Assembly (NCBI RefSeq): GCF_027474525.2
Contig: NZ_CP114882.2
Coordinates: 868,001-932,000, forward strand
Length of the DNA stretch: 64,000 nucleotides
Origin: Flavobacterium lacustre
GTDB taxonomy: Bacteria > Bacteroidota > Bacteroidia > Flavobacteriales > Flavobacteriaceae
Reading direction: 5' to 3'
Below, piece after piece: positions 53,787 to 62,930 of this stretch (positions within the stretch are counted from its first letter, which is position 1; each line of letters opens with the position of its first letter). The translations under genes were made by a program, and so were the position numbers. The notes under the pieces were generated by a model. That model did not search any database and was not told the DNA's origin. It saw nothing but the letters and a program-made list of their open reading frames with translations.

Positions 53787-55058
53787 CTATACTATTTCGA
53801 GCGCGTTTTCGACTACTTGATATACTTTTTCTAATTGTTCATCGCTGATAATATAAGGAGGTAAAATGTAAACAATATTACCAACAGGACGTAAAATAAC
53901 GCCATTTTCGATGAAGAAATTATAGAGTTTGTTGCGTAAACCACCATAATAACTCGCAGCAGTTTCGGTTTTTATTTCTAAAGCAAAAATGACTCCCAAA
54001 ACACGAGTTACAGTTACTTTTGGATGGTTTTTTATACGTTCTTGAAAATCCAAATGACTTTTATTTACTCTGATAATATTCGCTTGCATTTCATTGGTTT
54101 GCAGCAATTCTAAACTGGCCAAAGCTGCCGCGCAACCCGTTGGATTTGCCGTAAAAGTGTGACCATGAAACAACGCTTTATTAATATCATCATCATAAAA
54201 AGCCTCAAAAATTACTGAGGAAAAAGTCGTAATCGCCATAGGAATTGTACCTCCGGTTAGCGCTTTCGACAAACACATCATATCCGGTTTTTTAACCAAA
54301 TAATCCGTTGCAAACGTTTTTCCCGTTTTTCCAAAGCCTGTCATCACTTCATCGGCAATGGTTAGAACATTATTCTCTTGACAAATTTGCATCAATTTAT
54401 CCAGCGTTTCCGGTTCATACATCACCATTCCTGCCGCTCCTTGTACCAAAGGTTCAAAAATAAAACCGGCGCAAGTATTGTTTTTAACGACTTCGCGCAA
54501 AGCAGAATAACTACTCTCTTCGTTGCCTTTTACCGGAACCGGAATCCGAACCACATCAATAAACATTCCTTGAAAAGCTTGTGTGTAGAACGAAATGCCG
54601 CTCGCTGCCATTGCTGCAAAAGTGTCGCCGTGAAAAGCGTTTTCAAAAGCAATTATTGTTGTTTTCTTTTCTCCTTTATTAAAAAAATACTGCAAAGCGA
54701 CTTTAATTGCGACTTCAACAGCCGTAGAACCATTATCGGAAAAGAATATTTTTTGTTGGTTTTTTGGCAGAATTTCAACCAGTTTTTCGGCTAAAATTAT
54801 CGCAGGTTCGTGTGTAAATCCCCCAAAAAGAACATGCTCTAATGTCGTGAGTTGCTTGTAAATGGCATCGGCAATAAAAGTATTTGAATGTCCAAAAGGA
54901 TTGACCCACCAAGAGGCGATGGCATCAACATATTCCTTGTCGTTTTCATCCCAAAGCAAGGCGCCTTTTCCTTTTTTAATAGCAATTGGCAACGCTGCTG
55001 TTTTGTGCTGGGTATACGGATGCCAAAGGTGTTGGCGGTCTCTTTCTGTTAAATTCAT
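53787..55058 (-). CDS. bioA: Adenosylmethionine-8-amino-7-oxononanoate aminotransferase
   Basis: PLP-dependent class III aminotransferase that turns KAPA into DAPA with SAM as amino donor. At 423 residues it has the standard length. LWHPYTQHKTAALPIAIKKG and ASWWVNPFGHSNTFIADAIY are typical BioA N-terminal segments, LTIADEVMTGFGKTG carries the PLP Asp, and MCLSKALTGG carries the Schiff-base lysine (about 265). It lies between bioD and the ketoacyl-synthase gene. The 82-bp gap to bioD contains a heptad repeat. Confidence 0.96.
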   Translation of the reverse strand: MNLTERDRQHLWHPYTQHKTAALPIAIKKGKGALLWDENDKEYVDAIASWWVNPFGHSNTFIADAIYKQLTTLEHVLFGGFTHEPAIILAEKLVEILPKNQQKIFFSDNGSTAVEVAIKVALQYFFNKGEKKTTIIAFENAFHGDTFAAMAASGISFYTQAFQGMFIDVVRIPVPVKGNEESSYSALREVVKNNTCAGFIFEPLVQGAAGMVMYEPETLDKLMQICQENNVLTIADEVMTGFGKTGKTFATDYLVKKPDMMCLSKALTGGTIPMAITTFSSVIFEAFYDDDINKALFHGHTFTANPTGCAAALASLELLQTNEMQANIIRVNKSHLDFQERIKNHPKVTVTRVLGVIFALEIKTETAASYYGGLRNKLYNFFIENGVILRPVGNIVYILPPYIISDEQLEKVYQVVENALEIV

Positions 55059-55111
55059 TTTGCAAAGATAAAAGAAGCAAATACAAGAAGTGAAAAAAAC
55101 ACAAAAACAAG

Positions 55112-55139
55112 TCTTGATTCTTTCCTCTTGATTCTTAAT
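55112..55139. repeat. Four tandem 7-mers (TCTTGAT type) between bioA and bioD
   Basis: Words TCTTGAT, TCTTTCC, TCTTGAT and TCTTAAT run in tandem, ending one base before the bioD stop codon. Confidence 0.75.
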
Positions 55140-55140
55140 T

Positions 55141-55758
55141 TTATAAACTCAATAGATTTTCTCTAAATCGATCTGCGTATTCTTTGATTACATTTTGATC
55201 AAAATACGGTTCTTGTTCGATTCTTCCAATACATTTTAAACCTGACTTAGTCTGTATTATTTCCTCTGTAGCTTTATTTTCGTCACCCGAAAAAATGATT
55301 CCGGCGATTGTAATTTTTCTGTTTTGCAAAGCTTCAATAGTCAATAAAGTGTGATTGATACTTCCTAAATAATGTCGGGAAACTACAATTACCTTATAAT
55401 CCGGCTGAACCAAATCTATTACGCAATCCTTTGAATTTAAAGGAACAAAAACGCCTCCTGCTCCTTCAACAACCAAGTGACTTGCTGTTTCTGGTTCGAT
55501 GATTTGATTTAAATCAATCGTAATCCCGTCAATTTCAGCAGCGAGATGCGGACTCGCCGGAGTATTCAACGCATAACTATTGGGATGAATTACTGTCTTT
55601 TTATTAGACAAAAATGATTTGATTTTATGACTATCAGAATTTTCTAAGTCGCCCGCTTGAATGGGTTTCCAATAATCTGCCTGTAAAGCTTCTGTTACAA
55701 TAGCTGACACGATGGTTTTACCAACATCAGTTCCAATTCCTGTTATAAATAGTTTCAT
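55141..55758 (-). CDS. bioD: Dethiobiotin synthetase
   Basis: Closes the ureido ring of dethiobiotin from DAPA, CO2 and ATP. The P-loop GIGTDVGKTIVSAIV (residues 6-20) and the later VVEGAGGVFVPLN are conserved BioD motifs. At 205 residues it is slightly shorter than E. coli BioD. Its ATG abuts the stop codon of the DUF2007 gene directly (TAA-ATG), so the two are translationally coupled. Confidence 0.95.
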   Translation of the reverse strand: MKLFITGIGTDVGKTIVSAIVTEALQADYWKPIQAGDLENSDSHKIKSFLSNKKTVIHPNSYALNTPASPHLAAEIDGITIDLNQIIEPETASHLVVEGAGGVFVPLNSKDCVIDLVQPDYKVIVVSRHYLGSINHTLLTIEALQNRKITIAGIIFSGDENKATEEIIQTKSGLKCIGRIEQEPYFDQNVIKEYADRFRENLLSL

Positions 55759-56169
55759 TTAATTAAATTCAAATTTACACTTGTTGCATTTGTATTTATG
55801 CTTTGAATAAAAAGGCAATAGAATAAAAAGTATCGAAAAAAAGAATGATAAAAATGATTTAAAATCTGTTAAAGACGTAATCATATTAATCTGTTTTTCA
55901 CCACATTTTGGACAGCAAATCAATTGGCTATTTTCATCCAATGAATAATTACTAACCTCAGAAAGAATCCTGTTTGCTTCAAAAAAATCTTCGCTTTTCA
56001 CAAAAAGTTTTACGCCACCAACAGCATTACTATACAGTGGATTTGTATCAACAGTAATTTTATCCCGTATAAAAACTTCAATCCCTTCTGACTCTAATTT
56101 CCCTTTAAAAATTATTGCTTCTGATGAATATTGATATGTAGCTATTATTTTAAAAATTGGTTCTTCCAT
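55759..56169 (-). CDS. DUF2007 protein with C-terminal zinc ribbon, in the biotin operon
   Basis: A 136-residue protein. The N-terminal part (about residues 5-75, IFKIIATYQYSSEAIIFKGK, then LESEGIEVFIRDK) matches the DUF2007 putative signal-transducing domain, with the GGVKLFVKSEDFFEA motif. It is followed by a CCPKCGEK knuckle, two membrane-type helices (about 100-120) and a second CNKCKFEF knuckle, a split zinc ribbon. TTG 56184 would overlap bioF; ATG 56169 fits better. Four bases separate it from bioF and none from bioD. It has no known part in biotin synthesis, so its position is noteworthy. Confidence 0.75.
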   Translation of the reverse strand: MEEPIFKIIATYQYSSEAIIFKGKLESEGIEVFIRDKITVDTNPLYSNAVGGVKLFVKSEDFFEANRILSEVSNYSLDENSQLICCPKCGEKQINMITSLTDFKSFLSFFFSILFILLPFYSKHKYKCNKCKFEFN

Positions 56170-56173
56170 TTTA

Positions 56174-57313
56174 CTAAAATGCAAAAGTACTCAACAAAGT
56201 CAACACTTCGGAGATTTCTTCCGTTGAATTATAGCTGTGAATACAAAACCGCAATCGCTCCTGTCCTTCGGGAACGGTGGGCGAAAGAATAGCTTTTACA
56301 TCAAACCCTTTTAGGTGTAATTGATTGGCAATAGATTTTACCTTTTCGTTTCCGGGAATAATCGCAGATTGAATAGCCGACTTGCTTCGAACAAAAAGTG
56401 GTTTTAAACTCAACATATTTTTATGCTGATTGAAGAAAACAATGTTTTCTCTTAGTTTTAAAATTGGAATCAAATCCTTTTCTAAATGTTGGTATCCTAC
56501 CAAAATCGCAGCAACCGAATGGGGTGAAAGCCCCGTAGTGTAAATAAAACTTCGGGCAAAATTGACTAAATAACTTTTTAACTCCAGCGAACCTATAATC
56601 GCAGCGCCGTGACATCCCAATCCTTTTCCAAAAGTCATAATTCGGGCAAAAATCTCGTCTTGTAAACCCAACATTTGAACCAATCCTTCGCCTCGTTCTC
56701 CAAAAACACCCAACGCATGCGCCTCATCAACAACAAGATAACAATTGTACTTGTTTGAAACCGAAACCAATTCTTCTAGATTTGGACAATCGCCATCCAT
56801 AGAAAAAACAGTTTCAGTAACGATATAAATAGTGGTGTTTGGATTGCGCTGAATTAATTGTTCTAAATCTTCAAAATCATTGTGATTGAACTTATACGCT
56901 TTTGCTTTCGATAGTTGAATTCCGTCCCTGATGGAAGCATGACACAACTCATCATACAAAATTAAATCCCCGCGTTGCGGAACAGAACTAAAAAAACCAA
57001 CATTGGCATCATAACCCGAATTGAAAATTAAAGCCGATTCCGATTGATGAAATCGAGCAATAAAATCCTCTGTTTCTATATACAATTGATGGTTTCCGGA
57101 AAGCAATCGAGAACCGGTTGCGCCGTTATTTTTTATGTTTCTGTCTAATAACAATTGATGCGTTTCATCAAAAATAAGTTCCGATTGGGACCATCCCAAA
57201 TAATCATTCGAAGCAAAATCAGTCAAAGATGTTGTGTTCGGCAGTTGCCTCAACGCATTATTTTGTTTTCGAATCTCAAGTTTTTCAGAAAGGTTTTGAG
57301 GTAAATTTTTCAT
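56174..57313 (-). CDS. bioF: 8-amino-7-oxononanoate synthase
   Basis: PLP enzyme condensing pimeloyl thioester with alanine to KAPA. At 379 residues it is complete. GNHQLYIETEDFIARFHQSE, the PLP lysine in MTFGKGLGCHGAA (about residue 230), VVDEAHALGVFGERG and NDYLGWS are all typical alpha-oxoamine synthase motifs. It is the first gene of the biotin operon. No good Bacteroidetes promoter or BirA operator is clear in the 283-bp region upstream, though a TATTTTTG box at 57320-57327 (minus) is very close to the ATG. Confidence 0.93.
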   Translation of the reverse strand: MKNLPQNLSEKLEIRKQNNALRQLPNTTSLTDFASNDYLGWSQSELIFDETHQLLLDRNIKNNGATGSRLLSGNHQLYIETEDFIARFHQSESALIFNSGYDANVGFFSSVPQRGDLILYDELCHASIRDGIQLSKAKAYKFNHNDFEDLEQLIQRNPNTTIYIVTETVFSMDGDCPNLEELVSVSNKYNCYLVVDEAHALGVFGERGEGLVQMLGLQDEIFARIMTFGKGLGCHGAAIIGSLELKSYLVNFARSFIYTTGLSPHSVAAILVGYQHLEKDLIPILKLRENIVFFNQHKNMLSLKPLFVRSKSAIQSAIIPGNEKVKSIANQLHLKGFDVKAILSPTVPEGQERLRFCIHSYNSTEEISEVLTLLSTFAF

Positions 57314-57596
57314 ACGCTACAAAAATAAGCATCTTTTTTGGTTTCTCTATTTACCAATTTATTTGTTGATTCGAGTTGGCGTTCTATTTCTGTTTTTGTA
57401 TTCTTTACACTGCATTTAATTCTTTTTTAAATAAATGATAAAAGACAAAAAGCTACACTAAATAATCCTATTTAAATTAACATAAAAGTTCCGAAAAGCT
57501 TTTCGATTTTAAGACCAAAATAAATTATGTTAAAAAAATCTTAAATAAATTATAAAAAAACGCACCGTGTCCTTTTGTTTTTCTATTTTCGACCCC

Positions 57597-58136
57597 ATGA
57601 AAAGAATTGCATCATTATTTCTAGTAGTCACATTGTTCTACAATGTACTTGGATATTACCTGATGTTTGCTCAACAAGAAGAGCAAGCTTGGGTAGCTTC
57701 TATGGAAAAAAATGAAAGTGCAGCTTATAAAGTAATTCACCTGAATGCTACTTTATATTCTTTTATAGAAGATACTGATTTTGAATATGTAAACGAAAAC
57801 GTAACTATAAACAACAAAACGTACCATATTTTTAAGAAAAGGATTCAAAACAATATTTTGAGTTTGTATTATCTTCCCAATTCCCATCAAGATGAAGTGG
57901 GCAAAAATTTGAATAGCATTGTAGACAATCAATTATTCAATAATGGAGATTCTAAAGATACTCCTGTAAAAAAATTATTAAAATCTTTTCTAAAAGATTA
58001 TGTAGCCCATGAAGCTACTGATGTTTGTTTTTCTCCAAAAAAATCAGTGCAGACTATTGCGCACAATATTGCTACAAAAGAGGCAATTCTTGCAGGATAC
58101 TATACTTTACCGTATTCTCCGCCCGATTTAGTTTAA
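57597..58136 (+). CDS. Exported protein of unknown function
   Basis: A 179-residue protein with a signal peptide-like start (MKRIASLFLVVTLFYNVLGY) and no recognised domain. The mature part is alpha/beta in character (HIFKKRIQNNILSLYYLPNS) with an acidic N-terminal stretch. Only one Cys is present (about residue 147). It is transcribed away from the biotin operon and precedes the two barrel genes and haloperoxidase gene by 392 bp, so cotranscription is uncertain. The frame is open from 57567, but MKRIASLF at 57597 is the natural start. Confidence 0.6.
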   Translation: MKRIASLFLVVTLFYNVLGYYLMFAQQEEQAWVASMEKNESAAYKVIHLNATLYSFIEDTDFEYVNENVTINNKTYHIFKKRIQNNILSLYYLPNSHQDEVGKNLNSIVDNQLFNNGDSKDTPVKKLLKSFLKDYVAHEATDVCFSPKKSVQTIAHNIATKEAILAGYYTLPYSPPDLV

Positions 58137-58528
58137 TTATTTTCTATTACCAAAAAACTTGATTCCATTGTCATTCGACAAAACGAGCGTGTAAAACTGG
58201 CTATTGGGCTTAGATTTATACTTTATTTTAATTCGTTAGTCTTAAAATAAAGGCGTTTTTAAATTCTTTTGAGGAACCAAAAATCAATCGATTTAACCTG
58301 TTTTTCTTCGTAATAGAACGAAATAACTTGACCCTTCAAGGAATTTCAACTCTAGTTTACCACATTCTAATTAGTAACTTTTTTCGTTTTCCTTTTTGGA
58401 TATTCCAAAAAAGAATCCCCCATTCAAATTAGCCCATGCCCAAGACATGGACTGATTCAACTATTAATTTACTCCCCCCAAGAAGCGACTATATTAACTA
58501 TTTAAAACAATTAAAACTAAACCAAACC
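58137..58528. other. 392-bp intergenic region
   Basis: AT-rich spacer. The only structure seen is a short inverted repeat, CTTTTTGGA-TAT-TCCAAAAAAG (58392-58412). No good promoter box for the barrel gene at 58529 was found. The small open frame that starts at 58436 is the barrel gene extended upstream. Confidence 0.4.
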
Positions 58529-59656
58529 ATGAAAAAATTATCCTTCTTAACTACTGCTTTTACTTGCATAATCTGTATTGTAACCACTCTTTTTACAGAA
58601 AAAATCAATGCCCAAGGCTGTGTTGCCATCAAAGGTAATGCTACAAGTTGCATGGCCATTCATGCAGACAGCACTAACGCATCGGGATGGCAATTTGCCA
58701 GTAGCGGACGCTATTTCAGATCGTTCAGACACTTTTCGGGAACTGAGGAAAACAAAGACCGATTGGTACAAAAAACAGAAGTAATCAACTACACCTCTGT
58801 ATTCAATCTTTCATTAACAAGAATACTAAACAATCGTTGGTCCGTTATGATTGACATTCCAGTATCAAACAATGTTCGCTCTTCGTTGTACGAACACGGA
58901 TTAGTAAATGGTGCTTATGTTAAAAAAGAAAGACATTCAACAAGTTCTTTTGGCTTAGGCGACATTCGATTTGCCGCTTACAGATGGCTATTAGATCCGG
59001 TAAAAAACACAAAAGGAAATGTACAATTAGGATTAGGGATTAAACTCGCTACGGGTGATTACAACTACAAAGATTATTGGTATAACGTAGGTCCAAACGG
59101 AGCAAAAGAATTACGCACAGTAGATCAATCTATACAATTAGGAGACGGTGGAACTGGGTTTACTGTTGAATTGAACGGGTTTTACAACCTTATGGACAAC
59201 TTAGGAGTTTATGGTAATTTTTACTATCTAATGAATCCTCGTGAACAAAACGGAACCAGAACTTACAGAGAAACAATATCTCCAAATTTAGCTAATGAAG
59301 CTATTATGAGTGTTCCGGATCAATACATGCTTAGAGCAGGATTCAATTATTCTTCCCATTATATAAAAGGGTTATCAGTAGCTGCAGGCGCACGTTTAGA
59401 AGGAATTCCTGTTCATGATCTTGTAGGTGGCAGTGGCGATTTCCGTCGTCCGGGATATATCTGGTCTGTAGAACCATCTGTAAATTACGAATATAAAAAA
59501 GTTACTCTTTTTGCATCAGTCCCTTTTGCTGTGGTACGCAACCGTACCCAAAGTGTTACCGATAAAGAAAATTCAATTACCAGAGGAGTTCATGTTCAGG
59601 GGGATGCAGCATTTGCAGATTACACCATTAACGTAGGTATTTCAACCCGATTTTAA
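58529..59656 (+). CDS. Outer-membrane beta-barrel transporter-like protein
   Basis: A 375-residue precursor with a signal peptide (about residues 1-28) and a mature region of regularly spaced antiparallel strands typical of a large barrel (SVMIDIPVSNNVRSSLYEHG, GNVQLGLGIKLATGDYNY, YMLRAGFNYSSHYIKGLSVA), ending TINVGISTRF. Two cysteines lie near the mature N terminus (GCVAIKGNATSCMAIH) and could form a disulfide. It resembles Bacteroidetes barrels annotated as transporters; no substrate is known. It is followed by a second barrel gene and the haloperoxidase-type gene with short gaps. Confidence 0.7.
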   Translation: MKKLSFLTTAFTCIICIVTTLFTEKINAQGCVAIKGNATSCMAIHADSTNASGWQFASSGRYFRSFRHFSGTEENKDRLVQKTEVINYTSVFNLSLTRILNNRWSVMIDIPVSNNVRSSLYEHGLVNGAYVKKERHSTSSFGLGDIRFAAYRWLLDPVKNTKGNVQLGLGIKLATGDYNYKDYWYNVGPNGAKELRTVDQSIQLGDGGTGFTVELNGFYNLMDNLGVYGNFYYLMNPREQNGTRTYRETISPNLANEAIMSVPDQYMLRAGFNYSSHYIKGLSVAAGARLEGIPVHDLVGGSGDFRRPGYIWSVEPSVNYEYKKVTLFASVPFAVVRNRTQSVTDKENSITRGVHVQGDAAFADYTINVGISTRF

Positions 59657-59725
59657 ATAAATGTTCTTTTATAAAATGATTCATTTCAACAATTAAATTA
59701 CAATTTTAAACCAAAACCATTTTTA

Positions 59726-60649
59726 ATGAAAAAATTTTATATGGGTTTTCTGCTGATATTACCCCTGTTTATACAAGCACAAACCGACATTGACGCCATT
59801 ATGATGAGCAAAAACAATTTTTGCTTTGGAGCCGTTTATCAATACAGTGGCTGGGACGAATATTGGGAAGGTGATTTTCAAAGAGAAAATTTAAATTTAG
59901 GAACAGTTACTACAAAATCTATTGGAATTATGGGTAATTACGGTATTTCCGATAAATTAAACGTTCTTTTCAGTCTGCCGTATGTAGAAACAAATGCATC
60001 TGCGGGAACAATGAAAGGTCAAAAAGGAATTCAAGATCTTACGCTTACGCTAAAATACATGCCGATAGAAAAAACAATTGGCAAATCGACTTATTCTGTT
60101 TACGCCTTAGCCAATGTTTCAGCACCATTATCAAATTATCCGGCGGATTATCTTCCTTTAAGTATTGGTATGCAAAGTAAAACTGCCTCTTTACGATTGA
60201 TGGGGGATTATCAAAGAGGGAATTTTTTCACCACCCTTTCTGGAGCCTATGTAAAAAGAGGCAACAGCACCATCGACAGAAATTCGTATTTAACGAATGA
60301 CGAAGTTCATTATACCAACGAAGTCGATATGCCTGATGCTATTTCGGTCAATTTCCGAGCAGGATACCGTTCTAACCGATTAATTGCTGAGCTTGTTCTT
60401 GACAATTGGGTTACACAATCCGGAGGATTTGACATCACCAAAAACAATATGCCTTTTCCAAGCAATACGATGAATGCATTAAGATATGGTGTTAACTCAA
60501 AATACACATTCAAAAAAATGCCACAACTTTCCCTTGTTGGTGGTTTTAATTATGTGGCCGAAGGAAAAAACGTAGGGAAATCTGACACCTATTATGGAGG
60601 TGTATTTTATGTGATTAATTTTAAAAAAGAAGTTCAAGATGAAAAATAG
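59726..60649 (+). CDS. Outer-membrane barrel protein (phenol_MetA_deg-like)
   Basis: A 307-residue precursor with signal peptide MKKFYMGFLLILPLFIQAQ and barrel-type strands (NYGISDKLNVLFSLPYVETN, LTLTLKYMPIEKTIGKSTYS, AISVNFRAGYRSNRLIAELV). It resembles the meta-pathway phenol-degradation outer-membrane family in strand pattern. It overlaps the haloperoxidase-type gene by 11 bp (ATG inside GATGAAAAATAG), which points to cotranslation and a shared process. Confidence 0.7.
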   Translation: MKKFYMGFLLILPLFIQAQTDIDAIMMSKNNFCFGAVYQYSGWDEYWEGDFQRENLNLGTVTTKSIGIMGNYGISDKLNVLFSLPYVETNASAGTMKGQKGIQDLTLTLKYMPIEKTIGKSTYSVYALANVSAPLSNYPADYLPLSIGMQSKTASLRLMGDYQRGNFFTTLSGAYVKRGNSTIDRNSYLTNDEVHYTNEVDMPDAISVNFRAGYRSNRLIAELVLDNWVTQSGGFDITKNNMPFPSNTMNALRYGVNSKYTFKKMPQLSLVGGFNYVAEGKNVGKSDTYYGGVFYVINFKKEVQDEK

Positions 60650-62195
60650 AATAGCAAAAACAACCTTAACCAGTCTTACGATTTTGTTTCTCGCCTTCAC
60701 TTTTTCTTGTAGTGACGATATAACCGAGAGAAATGAAGATTTTACAGCCTTAAACCCAACCAATCCGGATGAATTGGCCGGAACTTGGAAACCTTTTTTA
60801 TTAACAACTCCCGACGAGTTCACTTTGGATGCACCCATTGCCACAAATACTCCGGCATTTACCAGAGAAATTAACGAAATAAAAAGCTACCAAGCCTCCT
60901 TGACCGATGAGCAAAAAAGCATCATCAAATACTGGAGCGCCGGTGGTGTGCTTCGCTGGAATGAAATTATGCGAACATTAGTAGCGAGACACAACCGTCC
61001 GCCGTACCAAAATGAGGATGGGACTTACCCGGCACCATCAGGGGCAAATCCGTTCGCCAATCCGCAATTCCCGTTTTCAAATCCTCCTTATGCTGCCCGT
61101 GCTTACGCCTATGTGAGCGCCGCACAATATGATGCTTTGATTGCTGCTTGGCATTACAAAAAACTATACAATAGAGCAGCGCCTTTTACCGTAGATGCTG
61201 ATTTACAAGTTTTAATTCCAAAAAGCACCTTGCCATCTTACCCATCTGAAGACGGAGTTTTGGCCGGAGTTACAGTCGAATTATTAAAATTGTTATTCCC
61301 TACCGAAATTGCGTATATCAACGAAAAAGCCGACGAAGAAAAACTATACAGAATCATAAGCGGTGCCAATGTTCGCAGTGATGTGGATGCCGGAATTACA
61401 TTAGGTCGAAAAATCGCAGCCAAATTTATTGCGCGTGCAGCCGGTGACGGAGCAGGAGCAGCTATAGGAACTCCTGAAATTTGGGCGCAATTAGAAGCAC
61501 AAACTATTGCCAAAGGAGAAACCCCTTGGATCTCGTTAGACTCTCCAAAAAGACCTCCAATGTTACCATTATTTGGTAAAGTAAAATCATTCTTAATGTC
61601 ACCGGAAATGGTTGTTGCCAGTCGCCCTGTCGCACCACCCTCTACGAAGTCACCGGAATTTGCAAAAGAGCTTGCCGAAATCAAAGCCTACAGCCAAAAC
61701 AACTCTAAGAAAAACATGCAAATTGTAACTTTTTGGGCAGACGGAGTAGGAACTTATACCCCGCCAGGACACTGGAACGCTATTGCTACCGAAGCATTTG
61801 TTGCAGAAAATTACAGCGAAGTACGATGGGCAAGAAACATGGCTTTATTAAATATTACCATGATGGATGCTGCTATTAGTTGCTGGGATGCGAAGTATTT
61901 TTACTTTAATCCAAGACCAAGCCAAATGGATGCTTCTATAAAAACAACAACCGGAGTTCCTAATTTTCCGGCTTATGTTTCTGGACATTCTACATTTAGC
62001 GGTGCCGCTGCCACTGTATTATCACATATTTTGCCTTCAAAAGCACAAAGTTTTGATGCTATGGCAAAAGAAGCTTCAGACTCTCGTATGTTTGGTGCCA
62101 TTCATTATAGAAGTGACTGCGAAAAAGGACTGGAATTAGGCCAAAAAGTAGGCACATTTGCCATAGCAAGAGCCACTACTGACGGTGCCGAATAA
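60639..62195 (+). CDS. Vanadium-dependent haloperoxidase-type lipoprotein (PAP2/VCPO superfamily)
   Basis: A 518-residue protein with a lipobox (LAFTFSC, Cys24), so likely anchored to an envelope membrane. The full vanadate/phosphate site is present: Lys419 and Arg426 in KYFYFNPRP, Ser448-Gly449-His450 in AYVSGHSTFSG, and Arg483 and His489 in RMFGAIHYRSD. The N-terminal half (residues 70-310) is the helical extension that haloperoxidase-like proteins have and simple PAP2 phosphatases lack. Whether it oxidises halides or acts as an acid phosphatase cannot be told. It overlaps the upstream barrel gene by 11 bp. Confidence 0.85.
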   Translation: MKNRIAKTTLTSLTILFLAFTFSCSDDITERNEDFTALNPTNPDELAGTWKPFLLTTPDEFTLDAPIATNTPAFTREINEIKSYQASLTDEQKSIIKYWSAGGVLRWNEIMRTLVARHNRPPYQNEDGTYPAPSGANPFANPQFPFSNPPYAARAYAYVSAAQYDALIAAWHYKKLYNRAAPFTVDADLQVLIPKSTLPSYPSEDGVLAGVTVELLKLLFPTEIAYINEKADEEKLYRIISGANVRSDVDAGITLGRKIAAKFIARAAGDGAGAAIGTPEIWAQLEAQTIAKGETPWISLDSPKRPPMLPLFGKVKSFLMSPEMVVASRPVAPPSTKSPEFAKELAEIKAYSQNNSKKNMQIVTFWADGVGTYTPPGHWNAIATEAFVAENYSEVRWARNMALLNITMMDAAISCWDAKYFYFNPRPSQMDASIKTTTGVPNFPAYVSGHSTFSGAAATVLSHILPSKAQSFDAMAKEASDSRMFGAIHYRSDCEKGLELGQKVGTFAIARATTDGAE

Positions 62196-62278
62196 ATACA
62201 TCTATTTAAATTGATAGTTCATCAAAATAATTTATTTCAGTGGTTTGTTTTAAAATATTGAATTAATTATCAATTATA

Positions 62279-62313
62279 ACCTAACAGGAATTAAAAAGCC
62301 TGTTGGGTTTTTT
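62279..62313 (+). terminator. Intrinsic terminator after the haloperoxidase-type gene
   Basis: CCTAACAGG pairs with CCTGTTGGG (with a G-U pair) and is followed by seven T. It would separate the DoxX-like gene from the upstream operon. Confidence 0.7.
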
Positions 62314-62380
62314 ATCAAAAAATTATTTTACAGCATACCGCATCAAAAACCGAAAAACCATAACCGAAAATCTAAATACC

Positions 62381-62845
62381 ATGACAACAACCTTCAACAC
62401 TTTGTATTTTAAATTCAGTGAAAAAATAGAAAAACACAGCATCAACAGCATGCGAATAGCATTGGCTATTGTTTACATCTGGTTTGGCGCTCTTAAAATA
62501 TTCGGGATGAGTCCCGCTGGTGAGCTGGTTGAAGAAACGGTATTTTGGTTTAATCCGGAGCTGTTTATTCCCATTTTGGGAGGATGCGAAATAGTGATAG
62601 GATTGGGTTTACTCATAAAACGATTTATTCCTGTTACCATTATGCTATTGCTATTGCATATGGCAGCTACGTTTTTTCCGGTTTTTATTTTAAAAACAGT
62701 TTGCTTCGATGGCTTCCCTTTTTGCCCTACATTAGTGGGTCAATACATCATCAAAAATCTGGTATTGATTGCGGGAGCACTCATCATTGCCGGAAAATAT
62801 AACAAAGAATACTATATGGCACAACAGGAAAAACAAATCGAATAG
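62381..62845 (+). CDS. DoxX/RclC-like membrane protein
   Basis: A 154-residue four-helix membrane protein: RIALAIVYIWFGALKIFG (about residues 24-41), FIPILGGCEIVIGLGLLI (about 63-80), TIMLLLLHMAATFFPVFIL (about 86-104) and IIKNLVLIAGALIIAG (about 124-139). The layout fits DoxX-like proteins; the last segment (GFPFCPTLVGQYIIKNLVL) also recalls DUF417/RclC, a reactive-chlorine resistance protein. The long frame starts at 62303, but MTTTFNTLYF at 62381 is natural. It is downstream of a terminator, so it probably has its own promoter. Confidence 0.65.
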   Translation: MTTTFNTLYFKFSEKIEKHSINSMRIALAIVYIWFGALKIFGMSPAGELVEETVFWFNPELFIPILGGCEIVIGLGLLIKRFIPVTIMLLLLHMAATFFPVFILKTVCFDGFPFCPTLVGQYIIKNLVLIAGALIIAGKYNKEYYMAQQEKQIE

Positions 62846-62883
62846 CCTATTTGAGCCATTTATTTTTCAATTTCCAAAAAAAG

Positions 62884-62930
62884 CAACAAGTAGTATACTC
62901 TTCACTTTGAGTATACTACTTGTTTTTTTG
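62884..62930 (+). terminator. Intrinsic terminator after the DoxX-like gene
   Basis: AACAAGTAGTATACTC pairs with GAGTATACTACTTGTT, a perfect 16-bp stem with a short loop, then a run of T. Confidence 0.92.
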
